DNA of 7,972 nt from an uncultured Lachnospiraceae bacterium (GTDB lineage Bacteria; Bacillota_A; Clostridia; Lachnospirales; Lachnospiraceae). The stretch lies in assembly GCA_946621895.1 (NCBI GenBank), contig CAMOOZ010000320.1, positions 1 to 7,972 of the forward strand, given 5' to 3'. Below the pieces are notes generated by a model. It was not told the DNA's origin and made no database searches. It saw only the letters and a program-made list of their open reading frames with translations. A program made the translations under genes and the position numbers. Below, one piece after another: positions 1-6,038 of this stretch. Each line of letters opens with the position of its first letter. The stretch's first letter is position 1.

Positions 1-1
1 C

Positions 2-625
2 CGGGCGGGGGCAGCCGGGGCAAAGGGCGGCGCGGGCGCGGGCGGAGCCGGTGGCACAGGCGGCGATGGAAGCGGCCGGGGCGGCGCAGCTGGCGGAAGT
101 GATTCCGCGAGCCCCGATGGAAAGCTGGGGAATGCCTCCATGGCGTTAGCCAGACAGCTTCTGGATGAAATGCTGGCCTCGGGAAGCACCTTTATCTACA
201 GGCAGTACATGGGCGATCCTTCCCACCCGTATGTCTCCCTCTGGACACTGGATCTTTGCAGAAGGGAATCCGGCTTCCGCATCGCCACGCAGGCTGGAGA
301 GGAGGCGATGGTGGAAACGAACGGGAGCAGAAGCTATGTTTTCCGGGTCGGGGAGAGAGAGGCCATTTCCGGCACAGGGAAAAAGACGGTGCTGCGGTTT
401 AAGCCTGTTTCCCAGAATGACCGGTATACTTCTTCCAGAACAGGCAAGGAAAGTACCTACCGTTATGCGTATATTAGCATAGAGGATGCTGAAGCGCTGT
501 TAAACAACAGCTGTGTATATGTCCCCGATACGGAATACGCGGTGCTTGCACCGCCGAGGATGGATGGAAAGCTGAGAAGCTTTCTGAAGGCCCTGCAGGA
601 GGGGCAGGCTGAATTTCGCAGATAA
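2..625 (+). CDS. C-terminal part of an unrecognised protein with a Gly/Ala-rich linker (5' partial)
   Basis: The reading frame is open from the left edge of the window to the TAA at 623-625, so the ATG at 140 is probably internal and the true start lies outside. The first 46 visible residues (bases 2-139) are almost all Gly and Ala with some Ser, Thr, Asp and Lys, typical of a flexible linker. A folded-looking domain of about 160 residues follows, with alternating hydrophobic and charged segments suggesting a beta-rich fold (for example TFIYRQYMGDPSHPYVSLW and RYAYISIEDAEALL) and a charged helical C-terminus. I do not recognise this domain. No signal peptide or membrane segment is visible. 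The gene ends 14 bases before the DUF4255 cap gene, so it is probably part of the same operon. It could be a structural or accessory particle protein, or the tail of a longer multidomain protein. That it is a real gene is well supported; its function is open. Confidence 0.72.
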   Translation, partial: RAGAAGAKGGAGAGGAGGTGGDGSGRGGAAGGSDSASPDGKLGNASMALARQLLDEMLASGSTFIYRQYMGDPSHPYVSLWTLDLCRRESGFRIATQAGEEAMVETNGSRSYVFRVGEREAISGTGKKTVLRFKPVSQNDRYTSSRTGKESTYRYAYISIEDAEALLNNSCVYVPDTEYAVLAPPRMDGKLRSFLKALQEGQAEFRR

Positions 626-639
626 GGGAGCTTAAGTCA

Positions 640-1230
640 ATGGCTGATTATCCGATCATCGCAGATGTGAGTGCATTCATTGTGAGGACGCTTCGGCAGA
701 AGATGTGCCCGGAGCCCATTCCCTCACCGAATAATATAGAGGTGTCCTCTCCCGCGTCCCAGGATGTGGACTATATCCTCGGGCTTTATCTTTACGATAT
801 CAGAGAGGAGAACGATGTGACAAGGCCGCTGACCATGCCAAGGGGCAAGGTCAAGCTGGTGGTGCCGCCAAAGCCGTATAGTCTTTACTATATGGTTTTC
901 ATCAACGGGGGTTCCCAGATGGGCTTAAAGGCCCCCGATATACAAAAGATCATCGGAAGAGTGGCGCAGATCATCAATGATAATTCGTCAGTCTATCCGA
1001 ATGAGCTGCAGTCCTGGCTGGAAGTGCAGGAGCCTCCGATAGTGCTGTCTCAGGCAAAGATAAGCCTGGAGGAGAAGGTGCGGGTGTGGAGCGCGATCAA
1101 TAAGCCCTATCAGATCAGCCTCTTTTATAAGGCGGCGCCCGTATTCATGTCCAGCGAGCTGGTTGTTTCCCCGCCCAGGGTGCAAACAGCGGATTTTGGA
1201 CTGTATGTATCAGGGGAGGAAATGTCGTGA
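640..1230 (+). CDS. DUF4255 (Pvc16/Afp16 N-terminal-type) cap protein of the contractile injection system
   Basis: The 196-residue product matches the DUF4255/Pvc16_N pattern: an N-terminal helix (IIADVSAFIVRTLRQ), the stretch DYILGLYLYDIREENDV near residues 43-60, a PKPYSLYYMVF strand near 77-87, and a C-terminal block with the family's characteristic ISLEEKVRVWSAINKPYQIS followed by LFYKAAPVF. In PVC and Afp particles this family forms the terminator cap at the distal end of the tube and sheath and helps fix particle length. The start is chosen because an AAGGGAG ribosome binding site at 624-630 sits 9 bases before the ATG. It is shorter than full Pvc16 (near 300 residues, from memory), so it holds essentially only the N-terminal domain. 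Its stop overlaps the GTG start of the next gene by 4 bases, suggesting translational coupling. Confidence 0.92.
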   Translation: MADYPIIADVSAFIVRTLRQKMCPEPIPSPNNIEVSSPASQDVDYILGLYLYDIREENDVTRPLTMPRGKVKLVVPPKPYSLYYMVFINGGSQMGLKAPDIQKIIGRVAQIINDNSSVYPNELQSWLEVQEPPIVLSQAKISLEEKVRVWSAINKPYQISLFYKAAPVFMSSELVVSPPRVQTADFGLYVSGEEMS

Positions 1231-2045
1231 GCGGTTCCTTCATCCATGTAAGCCTCGATGTTGTGGTGCGTCTTTTGGACACCACCACGGGGCGCGTCCC
1301 GACAGCGAATCTGATCCGCTTTTACCGCGGAAAGGAGGAGTTACGCGCAATGTACAAGGGGGACGGCTGCTTTGCCTTTATCAACCTCGGCAGGGAAGAT
1401 TTTCTCATGCGCATCGAGGCGGAGGGCTATGAAGCAGAAGAGTTCCCGGTCTCCTTTGCGGAGAAGGAGTACGGAGCGGTTTCGCTGGATATATTCCTGA
1501 TGCCTTTAGAGAATGAGAGACGGGGCGGCAGGGTGATCTCGTTTACGGGAAAGCTCCCCAGGCTGTCATCCATCGAAGCGGTGAGCTTATCGATGCCGGT
1601 GTGCTCAATCAGCGAGTTTAATGAAAAAGATAATATCATGACGCTGTTTTTGCCAAGCCGGAGGATCGTGATGGAAAGCGTGCACTACGCGGTGGTGAAT
1701 GAAACGGAAAACACCTATGAGCGATTCGAGGTGGAAAACGTGGTAAGCGCCGTGTCGGTGCGGGTGAAAAAGCCCCTGGAGCATGAGTTTCCGATGAATG
1801 CGCCCGTGTCGAGGATCATCTTCGGCAGGGTGGACGCAAAGGGAAATTTTCTCTTGCGCGTCCGGGACAGCGGAAAGGAGCTGCATTATCTGATCCGCTA
1901 TGTCGCGAATGACACGGAGCTGTTTCAGGAGGTGGATTTCCACGCGCTGGAGGAGGTGGAATTAAAAAAGCCTCCCAGAAAAACCGCGAAGCGCGCACAG
2001 CAGACCGAGCCGCAGGCAGATGGAGAGACGCCGCAGGAAGCATAG
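1227..2045 (+). CDS. Unrecognised eCIS-linked protein with an N-terminal carboxypeptidase-regulatory-like beta domain
   Basis: This 272-residue protein starts at a GTG that overlaps the stop of the cap gene in a GTGA junction, with a GGGGAGGA ribosome binding site at 1213-1220. Residues about 8-92 resemble a carboxypeptidase-regulatory or Ig-like beta sandwich: an opening strand (VVVRLLDTTTGRVPTANLI), a turn with GDGCFAFINL, and a closing LMRIEAEGYE motif. Residues about 100-240 look like further beta strands rich in Val, Arg and Glu. The last 30 or so residues are a basic then acidic low-complexity tail (KKPPRKTAKRAQQ). No signal peptide or membrane segment is seen. The tight coupling to the cap gene suggests the two products act together, perhaps as a cap partner or surface decoration. 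That is inference; I do not recognise the full-length family. Confidence 0.8.
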   Translation: MSGSFIHVSLDVVVRLLDTTTGRVPTANLIRFYRGKEELRAMYKGDGCFAFINLGREDFLMRIEAEGYEAEEFPVSFAEKEYGAVSLDIFLMPLENERRGGRVISFTGKLPRLSSIEAVSLSMPVCSISEFNEKDNIMTLFLPSRRIVMESVHYAVVNETENTYERFEVENVVSAVSVRVKKPLEHEFPMNAPVSRIIFGRVDAKGNFLLRVRDSGKELHYLIRYVANDTELFQEVDFHALEEVELKKPPRKTAKRAQQTEPQADGETPQEA

Positions 2046-2050
2046 GCATG

Positions 2051-2069
2051 CATCAGCGATGAGCTGATG
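2051..2069 (+). other. Small intergenic stem-loop before the PAAR-like gene
   Basis: CATCAGC at 2051-2057 pairs perfectly with GCTGATG at 2063-2069 around a 5-base loop. It lies in the 41-base gap just upstream of the strong AGGAGG (2074-2079) of the next gene. There is no following T-run, so it is not a classical terminator. It may affect mRNA stability or modulate access to the ribosome binding site. A 7-bp stem could also arise by chance. Confidence 0.35.
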
Positions 2070-2086
2070 GGAAAGGAGGGCTGTAC

Positions 2087-2479
2087 ATGGGTCAGGCAGC
2101 GGTCACGGGAGCAACATTAACCTGCCCTTTTGCGCTGGTTCCGGTCCCGGTACCGTTAAGTGTGACGAGCAATCAGCAGGTGCTGATGGGAGGAGTTCCC
2201 GCCGGCACCATCGGGGATGGCGGAGCGATGGTGAATATCCCAAGCTTCGGGATGTGCACGACGCTGACCAATCCCCAGGTGGCAGCAGCCACAGCCGCCG
2301 CGCTGGGCGTTCTGACGCCGCAGCCCTGTATTCCGCAGACAGCGGCCTGGCTTCCTGCCCAGCATAAGGTGGTGGTGGGCGGAAAGCCCTGCCTCACGGG
2401 CGATTGCTCCATTATGTGCGCCTACGGCGGAAAGATTTCGATTCTGATGCCGGGACAGGCAAAAGTGTTGGTCGGGTAA
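2087..2479 (+). CDS. PAAR-like (DUF4280-type) spike-tip protein
   Basis: The 130-residue product fits the DUF4280 PAAR-like family. It opens with GATLTCPF (residues 8-15) and has PAGTIGDGGAMVNIPSFGMC (38-57) and the helix-like NPQVAAATAAALGVLTPQPC (62-81). It ends with a GGKPCLTGDCSIMCAYGGKISI block (98-119). Six Cys at residues 13, 57, 81, 102, 107 and 111 could support metal binding or disulfides. PAAR-type proteins form the sharpened conical tip of T6SS and eCIS spikes, and some carry effectors; this one has no extension, so it looks like a plain tip. An AGGAGG at 2074-2079 lies 7 bases before the ATG, making the start firm. In PVC the tip gene sits among baseplate genes, whereas here it lies between the cap and sheath genes. 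Confidence 0.9.
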   Translation: MGQAAVTGATLTCPFALVPVPVPLSVTSNQQVLMGGVPAGTIGDGGAMVNIPSFGMCTTLTNPQVAAATAAALGVLTPQPCIPQTAAWLPAQHKVVVGGKPCLTGDCSIMCAYGGKISILMPGQAKVLVG

Positions 2480-2530
2480 GCGAAAAGCGCATGCCCGAAG
2501 GTTAATCCGGAATAGGAGGAAAACAAAAGT

Positions 2531-4243
2531 ATGGCTGAATACTTATCACCCGGTGTATACGTGGAAGAATATGACAATTCTCCCCGGAGCATCGAGGGGG
2601 TAGGGACAAGCACGGCGGGCTTTATCGGTTTTGCGGAAAAAGGCCCCGTGGAAGGAGCGCCCTCCCTCGTTACGAATATCAAGAGCTTTACCAGGCAGTT
2701 CGGCGGATTTCTCTCCGAATATACCCATGGTGAATACAGATTTCTGGCACACAGCGTGGAGCAGTTCTTCGCCAATGGCGGGACCCGCTGCTTCGTGACC
2801 CGTGTGGTGCCCGCGGATGCGAAGATCGCCGCCTTAAAGAGCGGCATCGTTTCCATCGAAGCGAAGAACCCCGGCAAGTGGGGCAACCGCATCCAGATCT
2901 CCTTTTACACAGTGACGAAGCGCAAGCTTCAGCTGATCGCCGCCTCCGGCCCGAAGACCTATGTGGCCAAGAGCGTGGACGGCTTCAGAGAGGGAGACAT
3001 CGTCCAGTTTGAGGATGGCTTCAACCGCATCGAGACGATCTATGACGAAACGATCACCTTTGCCGAGGAGTTCGCGGATGATCCGGTGGACAGCTCCGTG
3101 ATCCCCAGCAAGGTCGTCTATCTGGTGAGTTTTGATGCGCTGGTCCGCTTTAACGACGAAGTGGAAAGCTATGCCGAGCTGAGCTTAAATCGCACCGCGT
3201 CCAATTATATTGAGGCCAGGATGGCGAAGAGCGAGCTGGTGAAGCTCACCGTGGCCAAGGATCCCGAGATCGCGAATCCCGTGGCACAGATCCTTGGGGA
3301 TGAGCAGGAAAGCGGAATGCTGACCCTTGAGGGCGGCACCGACGGATCCATGAGCAAGGTCAACGCCGGCACCTTTATCGGCGTGGACGACGGCCCCGGC
3401 AAGCGCACCGGCATCCAGTCCTTCCTGGAGAACAATGTGGTCAGCATGATCGGCATCCCGGGCGTGACGATCCCCGAGGTGGTGGTTTCTTTGGTGGCCC
3501 ACTGCGAGAATACGAAGAGCCGCTTTGCCGTGCTGGATATGCCGGAGGATACCTATAAGACGGATGACCTGATCCGTTATCGCAGCATGGTGGATTCCAC
3601 CTACTGCGCGATGTATCATCCCTGGATCCAGGTCTTTGACCGTGCGGCAAACAAGACCGGCTTTATTCCGCCTTCAGGAGCCGTCATGGGGATCTACTCC
3701 AGGACGGATATCGCCAGAGGCGTGCACAAGGCTCCCGCCAATGAGGTGGTCTTCTGCACCGGCCTTGAGGTGAACTATACGAAGAACGAGCAGGATATCC
3801 TGAACCCCGAAGGGATCAACCTGATCCGCGCGCTGCCCGGCCAGGGCATCCGGGTCTGGGGCGCAAGGACCGCCAGCTCCAATTCCGCCTTCAAGTATGT
3901 GAACGTCAGACGCCTCTTCATCTTTGTGGAGGAGAGCATCAAGGCAAACACGAACTGGGTCGTTTTCGAGCCCAATGATGTGACGCTCTGGAACAGGGTG
4001 AGGCTGACGATCAGCTCCTTCTTAAACAGCCTCTGGAACCAGGGCATGCTGGCAGGCGGTTCACCGGCGGAGGCCTATTTTGTGGATATCGGGACCACCA
4101 CGATGACGCAGGATGACATCATGAATGGCCGGCTGATCTGCAATATCGGTATCGCTCCGTCCAGACCTGCTGAGTTCGTGATCTTCCGCGTGACGCAGCA
4201 CACCTCTGAAGCAGGCGGAGAAGGCGGCGGCGAAGAGGGCTGA
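2531..4243 (+). CDS. Contractile tail sheath protein (Pvc2/Afp2-like)
   Basis: The 570-residue product has the classical sheath opening SPGVYVEEYDNSPRSIEGVG and TAGFIGFAEKGP (residues about 6-43), then the FFANGGTRCFVTRVV block near residues 79-93. The conserved C-terminal domain runs from about residue 433 (RALPGQGIRVWGARTAS) through RRLFIFVEESI, FEPND, LWNQGMLAGG and the closing EFVIFRVTQ strand near 548-555. This corresponds to the Phage_sheath_1 and sheath C-terminal domains. Residues about 115-330 form the variable, surface-exposed insertion expected in eCIS sheaths. The protein would assemble as hexameric rings around the tube and contract to drive it into a target. An AGGAGGA at 2514-2520 sits 10 bases before the ATG. 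The C-terminus ends in a short acidic Gly-rich tail, and the stop is doubled (TGATGA at 4241-4246). Only one sheath gene is seen, whereas PVC and Afp have three. Confidence 0.97.
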   Translation: MAEYLSPGVYVEEYDNSPRSIEGVGTSTAGFIGFAEKGPVEGAPSLVTNIKSFTRQFGGFLSEYTHGEYRFLAHSVEQFFANGGTRCFVTRVVPADAKIAALKSGIVSIEAKNPGKWGNRIQISFYTVTKRKLQLIAASGPKTYVAKSVDGFREGDIVQFEDGFNRIETIYDETITFAEEFADDPVDSSVIPSKVVYLVSFDALVRFNDEVESYAELSLNRTASNYIEARMAKSELVKLTVAKDPEIANPVAQILGDEQESGMLTLEGGTDGSMSKVNAGTFIGVDDGPGKRTGIQSFLENNVVSMIGIPGVTIPEVVVSLVAHCENTKSRFAVLDMPEDTYKTDDLIRYRSMVDSTYCAMYHPWIQVFDRAANKTGFIPPSGAVMGIYSRTDIARGVHKAPANEVVFCTGLEVNYTKNEQDILNPEGINLIRALPGQGIRVWGARTASSNSAFKYVNVRRLFIFVEESIKANTNWVVFEPNDVTLWNRVRLTISSFLNSLWNQGMLAGGSPAEAYFVDIGTTTMTQDDIMNGRLICNIGIAPSRPAEFVIFRVTQHTSEAGGEGGGEEG

Positions 4244-4263
4244 TGAGAGAGGAGCAATAATCT

Positions 4264-4779
4264 ATGGCACAATATCCTTTTCAAAATGAAGACAGGGGTC
4301 TTGAATACCCCATGACTAAAATGAACTTCGTCGTCAGCGTCACGGATCTGACGGATGCGACGGCGGCGTTCTCCCAGGTGACAGGCTTGGATGCATCGGT
4401 GGATGTGATCGAATTCCGCCAGGGCAATGCAAACACCCTTTCTCCCGTGAAGATCCCGGGACTGGTGAAGCATGGCAATGTGACCCTGCGCTTTGGCTAT
4501 ACGGCGGACAACGGCTTCAAGAAGTGGCTGATCGACTGCGTCTCCTCGCAGCGCGGCAGGCTTCCGAGGCATAATCTCTCCATCGAGCTGGTGGATATCA
4601 GAGATACCGCGGTCACGCAGATCCAGACGCAGGTGGGCGCAGGTGCGGGCTCCAAGGTATGGGTGCTGACCAATGCCTGGGTGGCGAAGTACACCGCCCC
4701 CGAGCTGGATGCGAAGACCAGTGATGTCGCCATTGAATCGGTGGAGATCGCCTACGAGGAGCTGACGATACCGAACTAG
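4264..4779 (+). CDS. Inner tube protein, gp19/Hcp-like (Pvc1/Afp1-like), copy 1
   Basis: The 171-residue product is a T4 gp19-like tail tube protein. Typical features are the N-terminal RGLEYPMTKMNFVVSV, AAFSQVTGLDASVDVIEFRQ, the long-loop region PVKIPGLVKHGNVTLRFGY (residues about 61-79), and the C-terminal DVAIESVEIAYEELTI strand. It would polymerise into hexameric rings that stack to form the rigid inner tube and would hold cargo. GAGAGGAG at 4247-4254 lies 9 bases before the ATG, and the gene follows the sheath stop by only 20 bases, the usual sheath-tube order. The next gene is a close paralogue. As the copy without a tail, this is the better candidate for the bulk tube subunit (inference). 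Confidence 0.95.
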   Translation: MAQYPFQNEDRGLEYPMTKMNFVVSVTDLTDATAAFSQVTGLDASVDVIEFRQGNANTLSPVKIPGLVKHGNVTLRFGYTADNGFKKWLIDCVSSQRGRLPRHNLSIELVDIRDTAVTQIQTQVGAGAGSKVWVLTNAWVAKYTAPELDAKTSDVAIESVEIAYEELTIPN

Positions 4780-4794
4780 AAAGGAGCTTGATCA

Positions 4795-5397
4795 ATGGCA
4801 GCAACACCAAAGGATCCGTATCAGAATACGAACAGGGGTCTGGAATATCCCGTGACCAAGATGAATTTCCTCGTGGCCATCGGGACCGGGGAAGATATGG
4901 GGACGGCGGCGTTTTCCCAGGTGACCGGCATTGATGCCTCAGTGGATATGATCGAATTCCGCCAGGGCAATTCAAACAGCCTGGCGCCCGTGAAGATTCC
5001 GGGGTTAGTGAAGCATGGGAATGTCACGCTCCGCTTTGGCTATACGCATGGCAATACCTTTAAGAAGTGGGTGCTGGACTGCGTGTCCGAGCAGAGAGGA
5101 AAGGTGCCGAGAAAGGATGTCACCATCGAGCTGATCGACATTCGGAACGGCGCTCCCAATGGAGAAAAGCCGGTAGCCTTTTCACAGAGCGATTCAACGG
5201 CGATCCGCTGGGTGCTCTCCAATGCCTGGGTGGTAAAGTACAATGGCGTGGAGCTGGATGCAAAGACCAGCGATGTGGCCATGGAATCCGTGGAGATCGC
5301 CTATGAGGAGCTGACCATTCCGAACACCAGCGAACCTGCCGGCGGCGGAGCCGGTGGCGGAACCGGTGGTGGCGGCGGAGCCGGCGGCGGCACCTGA
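4795..5397 (+). CDS. Inner tube protein, gp19/Hcp-like, copy 2 with a Gly-rich C-terminal tail
   Basis: The 200-residue product aligns over nearly its whole length with the preceding tube protein; roughly two thirds of positions look identical by eye. The shared blocks include AAFSQVTG, DASVD, IEFRQGN, PVKIPGLVKHGNVTLRFGYT, LDAKTSDVA and ESVEIAYEELTIPN. It differs by a slightly longer loop around residues 120-138 (NGAPNGEKPVAFSQSDST) and a 23-residue tail after residue 177 made almost only of Gly, Ala and Thr. AAAGGAG at 4780-4786 is 8 bases before the ATG. The stop is doubled (TGATAA at 5395-5400). It could be a second bulk subunit or a specialised ring, as with Pvc1 and Pvc5. The tail is the oddity: it would hang from each subunit into the lumen or between tube and sheath. 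The tandem pair looks like a gene duplication. Confidence 0.94.
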   Translation: MAATPKDPYQNTNRGLEYPVTKMNFLVAIGTGEDMGTAAFSQVTGIDASVDMIEFRQGNSNSLAPVKIPGLVKHGNVTLRFGYTHGNTFKKWVLDCVSEQRGKVPRKDVTIELIDIRNGAPNGEKPVAFSQSDSTAIRWVLSNAWVVKYNGVELDAKTSDVAMESVEIAYEELTIPNTSEPAGGGAGGGTGGGGGAGGGT

Positions 5398-5434
5398 TAA
5401 AACGTTTGTCCGTACATAAGAAGTAATGAATGTA

Positions 5435-5474
5435 TCCCTGCCGGCTTTCGCCGGATGGTAAAAGCCGGCAGGGA
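5435..5474 (+). other. Strong 14-bp hairpin without a T-run
   Basis: Bases 5435-5448 (TCCCTGCCGGCTTT) pair without mismatch with 5461-5474 (AAAGCCGGCAGGGA), leaving a 12-base loop. It starts 38 bases after the tube stop. The 3' flank is ATATGAAAAAG on the + strand, so it lacks the U-tract of an intrinsic terminator, and the reverse strand has none either. A stable 3' hairpin after highly expressed tube genes could protect the mRNA from exonucleases, giving more sheath and tube than downstream products. That role is inference. Confidence 0.6.
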
Positions 5475-5501
5475 ATATGAAAAAGCAGTCAGCCAGGCGG
5501 A

Positions 5502-5532
5502 CGCAAATGCCATGTTCATATGAGCATTTGCG
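5502..5532 (+). other. 9-bp inverted repeat
   Basis: CGCAAATGC at 5502-5510 pairs perfectly with GCATTTGCG at 5524-5532. The inner CAT (5511-5513) can also pair with ATG (5520-5522) if A5523 is bulged. The loop contains an ATG at 5520, but no ribosome binding site precedes it. It could be part of an RNA structure or a protein-binding palindrome; no function is assigned. Confidence 0.45.
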
Positions 5533-5592
5533 GACATTTGGCGAACGCCAGTCATAAGGATGAAGCGACGCGCAGCGGCGCGGGGATCCGAA

Positions 5593-5644
5593 TGGTGCTA
5601 TGTGCCGGGGGCACATGTCCAGCACCACCAGCTTTAGCTGGTGC
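5593..5644 (+). promoter_or_regulatory. Compound hairpin with a mutually exclusive alternative upstream of the chaperone-like gene
   Basis: TGGTGCT (5593-5599) pairs with AGCACCA (5621-5627), and inside it ATGTGCC (5600-5606) pairs with GGCACAT (5610-5616), giving 14 bp with a 4-base bulge (5617-5620) and a GGG loop. A second hairpin, CACCAGC (5626-5632) with GCTGGTG (5637-5643), abuts and partly overlaps the first. In addition GCACC at 5622-5626 could pair either with GGTGC at 5594-5598 or with GGTGC at 5640-5644, so two folds compete. The region ends 19 bases before the GGAG (5664-5667) of the next gene, a layout that could act as an attenuator or translational switch. No known riboswitch class is recognised. 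Confidence 0.45.
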
Positions 5645-5675
5645 GGATCGCAGCAAGTCAATCGGAGTATCTGTT

Positions 5676-6038
5676 ATGGAAACGATTTATGATTTTACTC
5701 TCCCCAAGGGTTATGTGGATAAGGATGGGGAAGTACACCGAAATGGAAAAATGCGCCTGGCCACGGCCGGCGATGAGATATCTGCAACAAAGGATCCGCG
5801 CGTTCTTTCAAACCCTTCCTACCTGACCATCGTGATCTTAAGCAAGGTGATCACGGAGATCGAAGGGGTCATGGCCATCACGCCGACTCTGGTGGAGCGG
5901 CTTTTCACCGCGGATCTGGCGTTTCTGCAGGATATGTACCAGAAGATCAATGATATCGAGCCCCCCAAGGTCCAGGCGGTCTGCCCGGACTGCGGCAAGA
6001 GCTTTGAGGTTCCGCTAAATTTTACATTAGAGGGATAA
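5676..6038 (+). CDS. Phage tail assembly chaperone-like protein with a C-terminal CxxC knuckle
   Basis: The 120-residue product opens with METIYDFTLPKGYVDKDGEVH and continues with GKMRLATAGDEI, a pattern seen in Mu-gp41-like tail assembly proteins of eCIS clusters. Helical segments at about residues 48-62 and 70-93 follow, then a single zinc-knuckle-like CPDCGKSFEV at 103-112. Such proteins are thought to guard the tube or tape measure during assembly. The ATG at 5676 is chosen because GGAG at 5664-5667 lies 8 bases upstream and the protein starts in the conserved block. The frame is open back to an ATG at 5520, but that extension lacks a ribosome binding site and looks non-coding. The last codons carry a slippery heptamer (6017-6023), and the next gene is in the -1 frame, so this may also be the first half of a fusion. 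Confidence 0.85.
   Translation: METIYDFTLPKGYVDKDGEVHRNGKMRLATAGDEISATKDPRVLSNPSYLTIVILSKVITEIEGVMAITPTLVERLFTADLAFLQDMYQKINDIEPPKVQAVCPDCGKSFEVPLNFTLEG
6017..6023 (+). promoter_or_regulatory. Candidate -1 ribosomal frameshift slippery site
   Basis: In the chaperone frame the bases read A_AAT_TTT, which fits X_XXY_YYZ with X = A and Y = Z = T. Slipping back one base after Asn115-Phe116 gives Tyr-Ile-Arg-Gly-Ile-Thr-Phe-Tyr-Pro-Glu-Glu-Gln and runs straight into the DUF6760 protein, for a predicted fusion of 194 residues. The zero-frame stop is at 6036-6038. A GAGG at 6006-6009, 7 bases upstream, could act as a Shine-Dalgarno-like stimulator, and a hairpin lies downstream. The efficiency cannot be judged from sequence. 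Confidence 0.55.

Larger units (their letters stand above)
5398..5675 (+). other. Structured intergenic region between tube copy 2 and the chaperone-like gene
   Basis: This is the only sizeable gap in the window; the other genes overlap or are separated by about 50 bases or fewer. It contains a 14-bp hairpin (5435-5474), a 9-bp hairpin (5502-5532), a short GC-rich CGCGC/GCGCG pair (5569-5582), and a compound hairpin (5593-5627) overlapping another (5626-5643). No convincing coding sequence or -35/-10 promoter pair is seen, and none of the hairpins is followed by a T-run. It may be a regulatory leader, an mRNA-processing region setting different levels of tube and downstream proteins, or an inserted palindromic repeat element. 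The sequence alone does not decide between these. Confidence 0.6.

Noticed and set aside
1163..1432. 89-residue + strand frame bridging the cap gene and the next gene
   Set aside because: It overlaps two better-supported genes in another frame, is rich in Arg and Gly and has no family-like pattern.
3185..3619. 144-residue His-rich open frame on the - strand inside the sheath gene
   Set aside because: It is a shadow of the well-conserved sheath coding sequence, with no recognisable domain.
5406..5429. Internal promoter from TTGTCC and TAATGA in the structured gap
   Set aside because: The spacer is only 12 bases and both boxes are poor matches, so it is not reported as a promoter.
5435..5474. 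Intrinsic transcription terminator
   Set aside because: The 14-bp stem is strong but neither strand has a T-run after it, and the operon appears to continue in the same direction.
5520..5675. 52-residue N-terminal extension of the chaperone-like protein from the ATG at 5520
   Set aside because: No ribosome binding site precedes 5520, the segment coincides with strong inverted repeats, and the family-like sequence begins at METIYDF with its own GGAG at 5664-5667.
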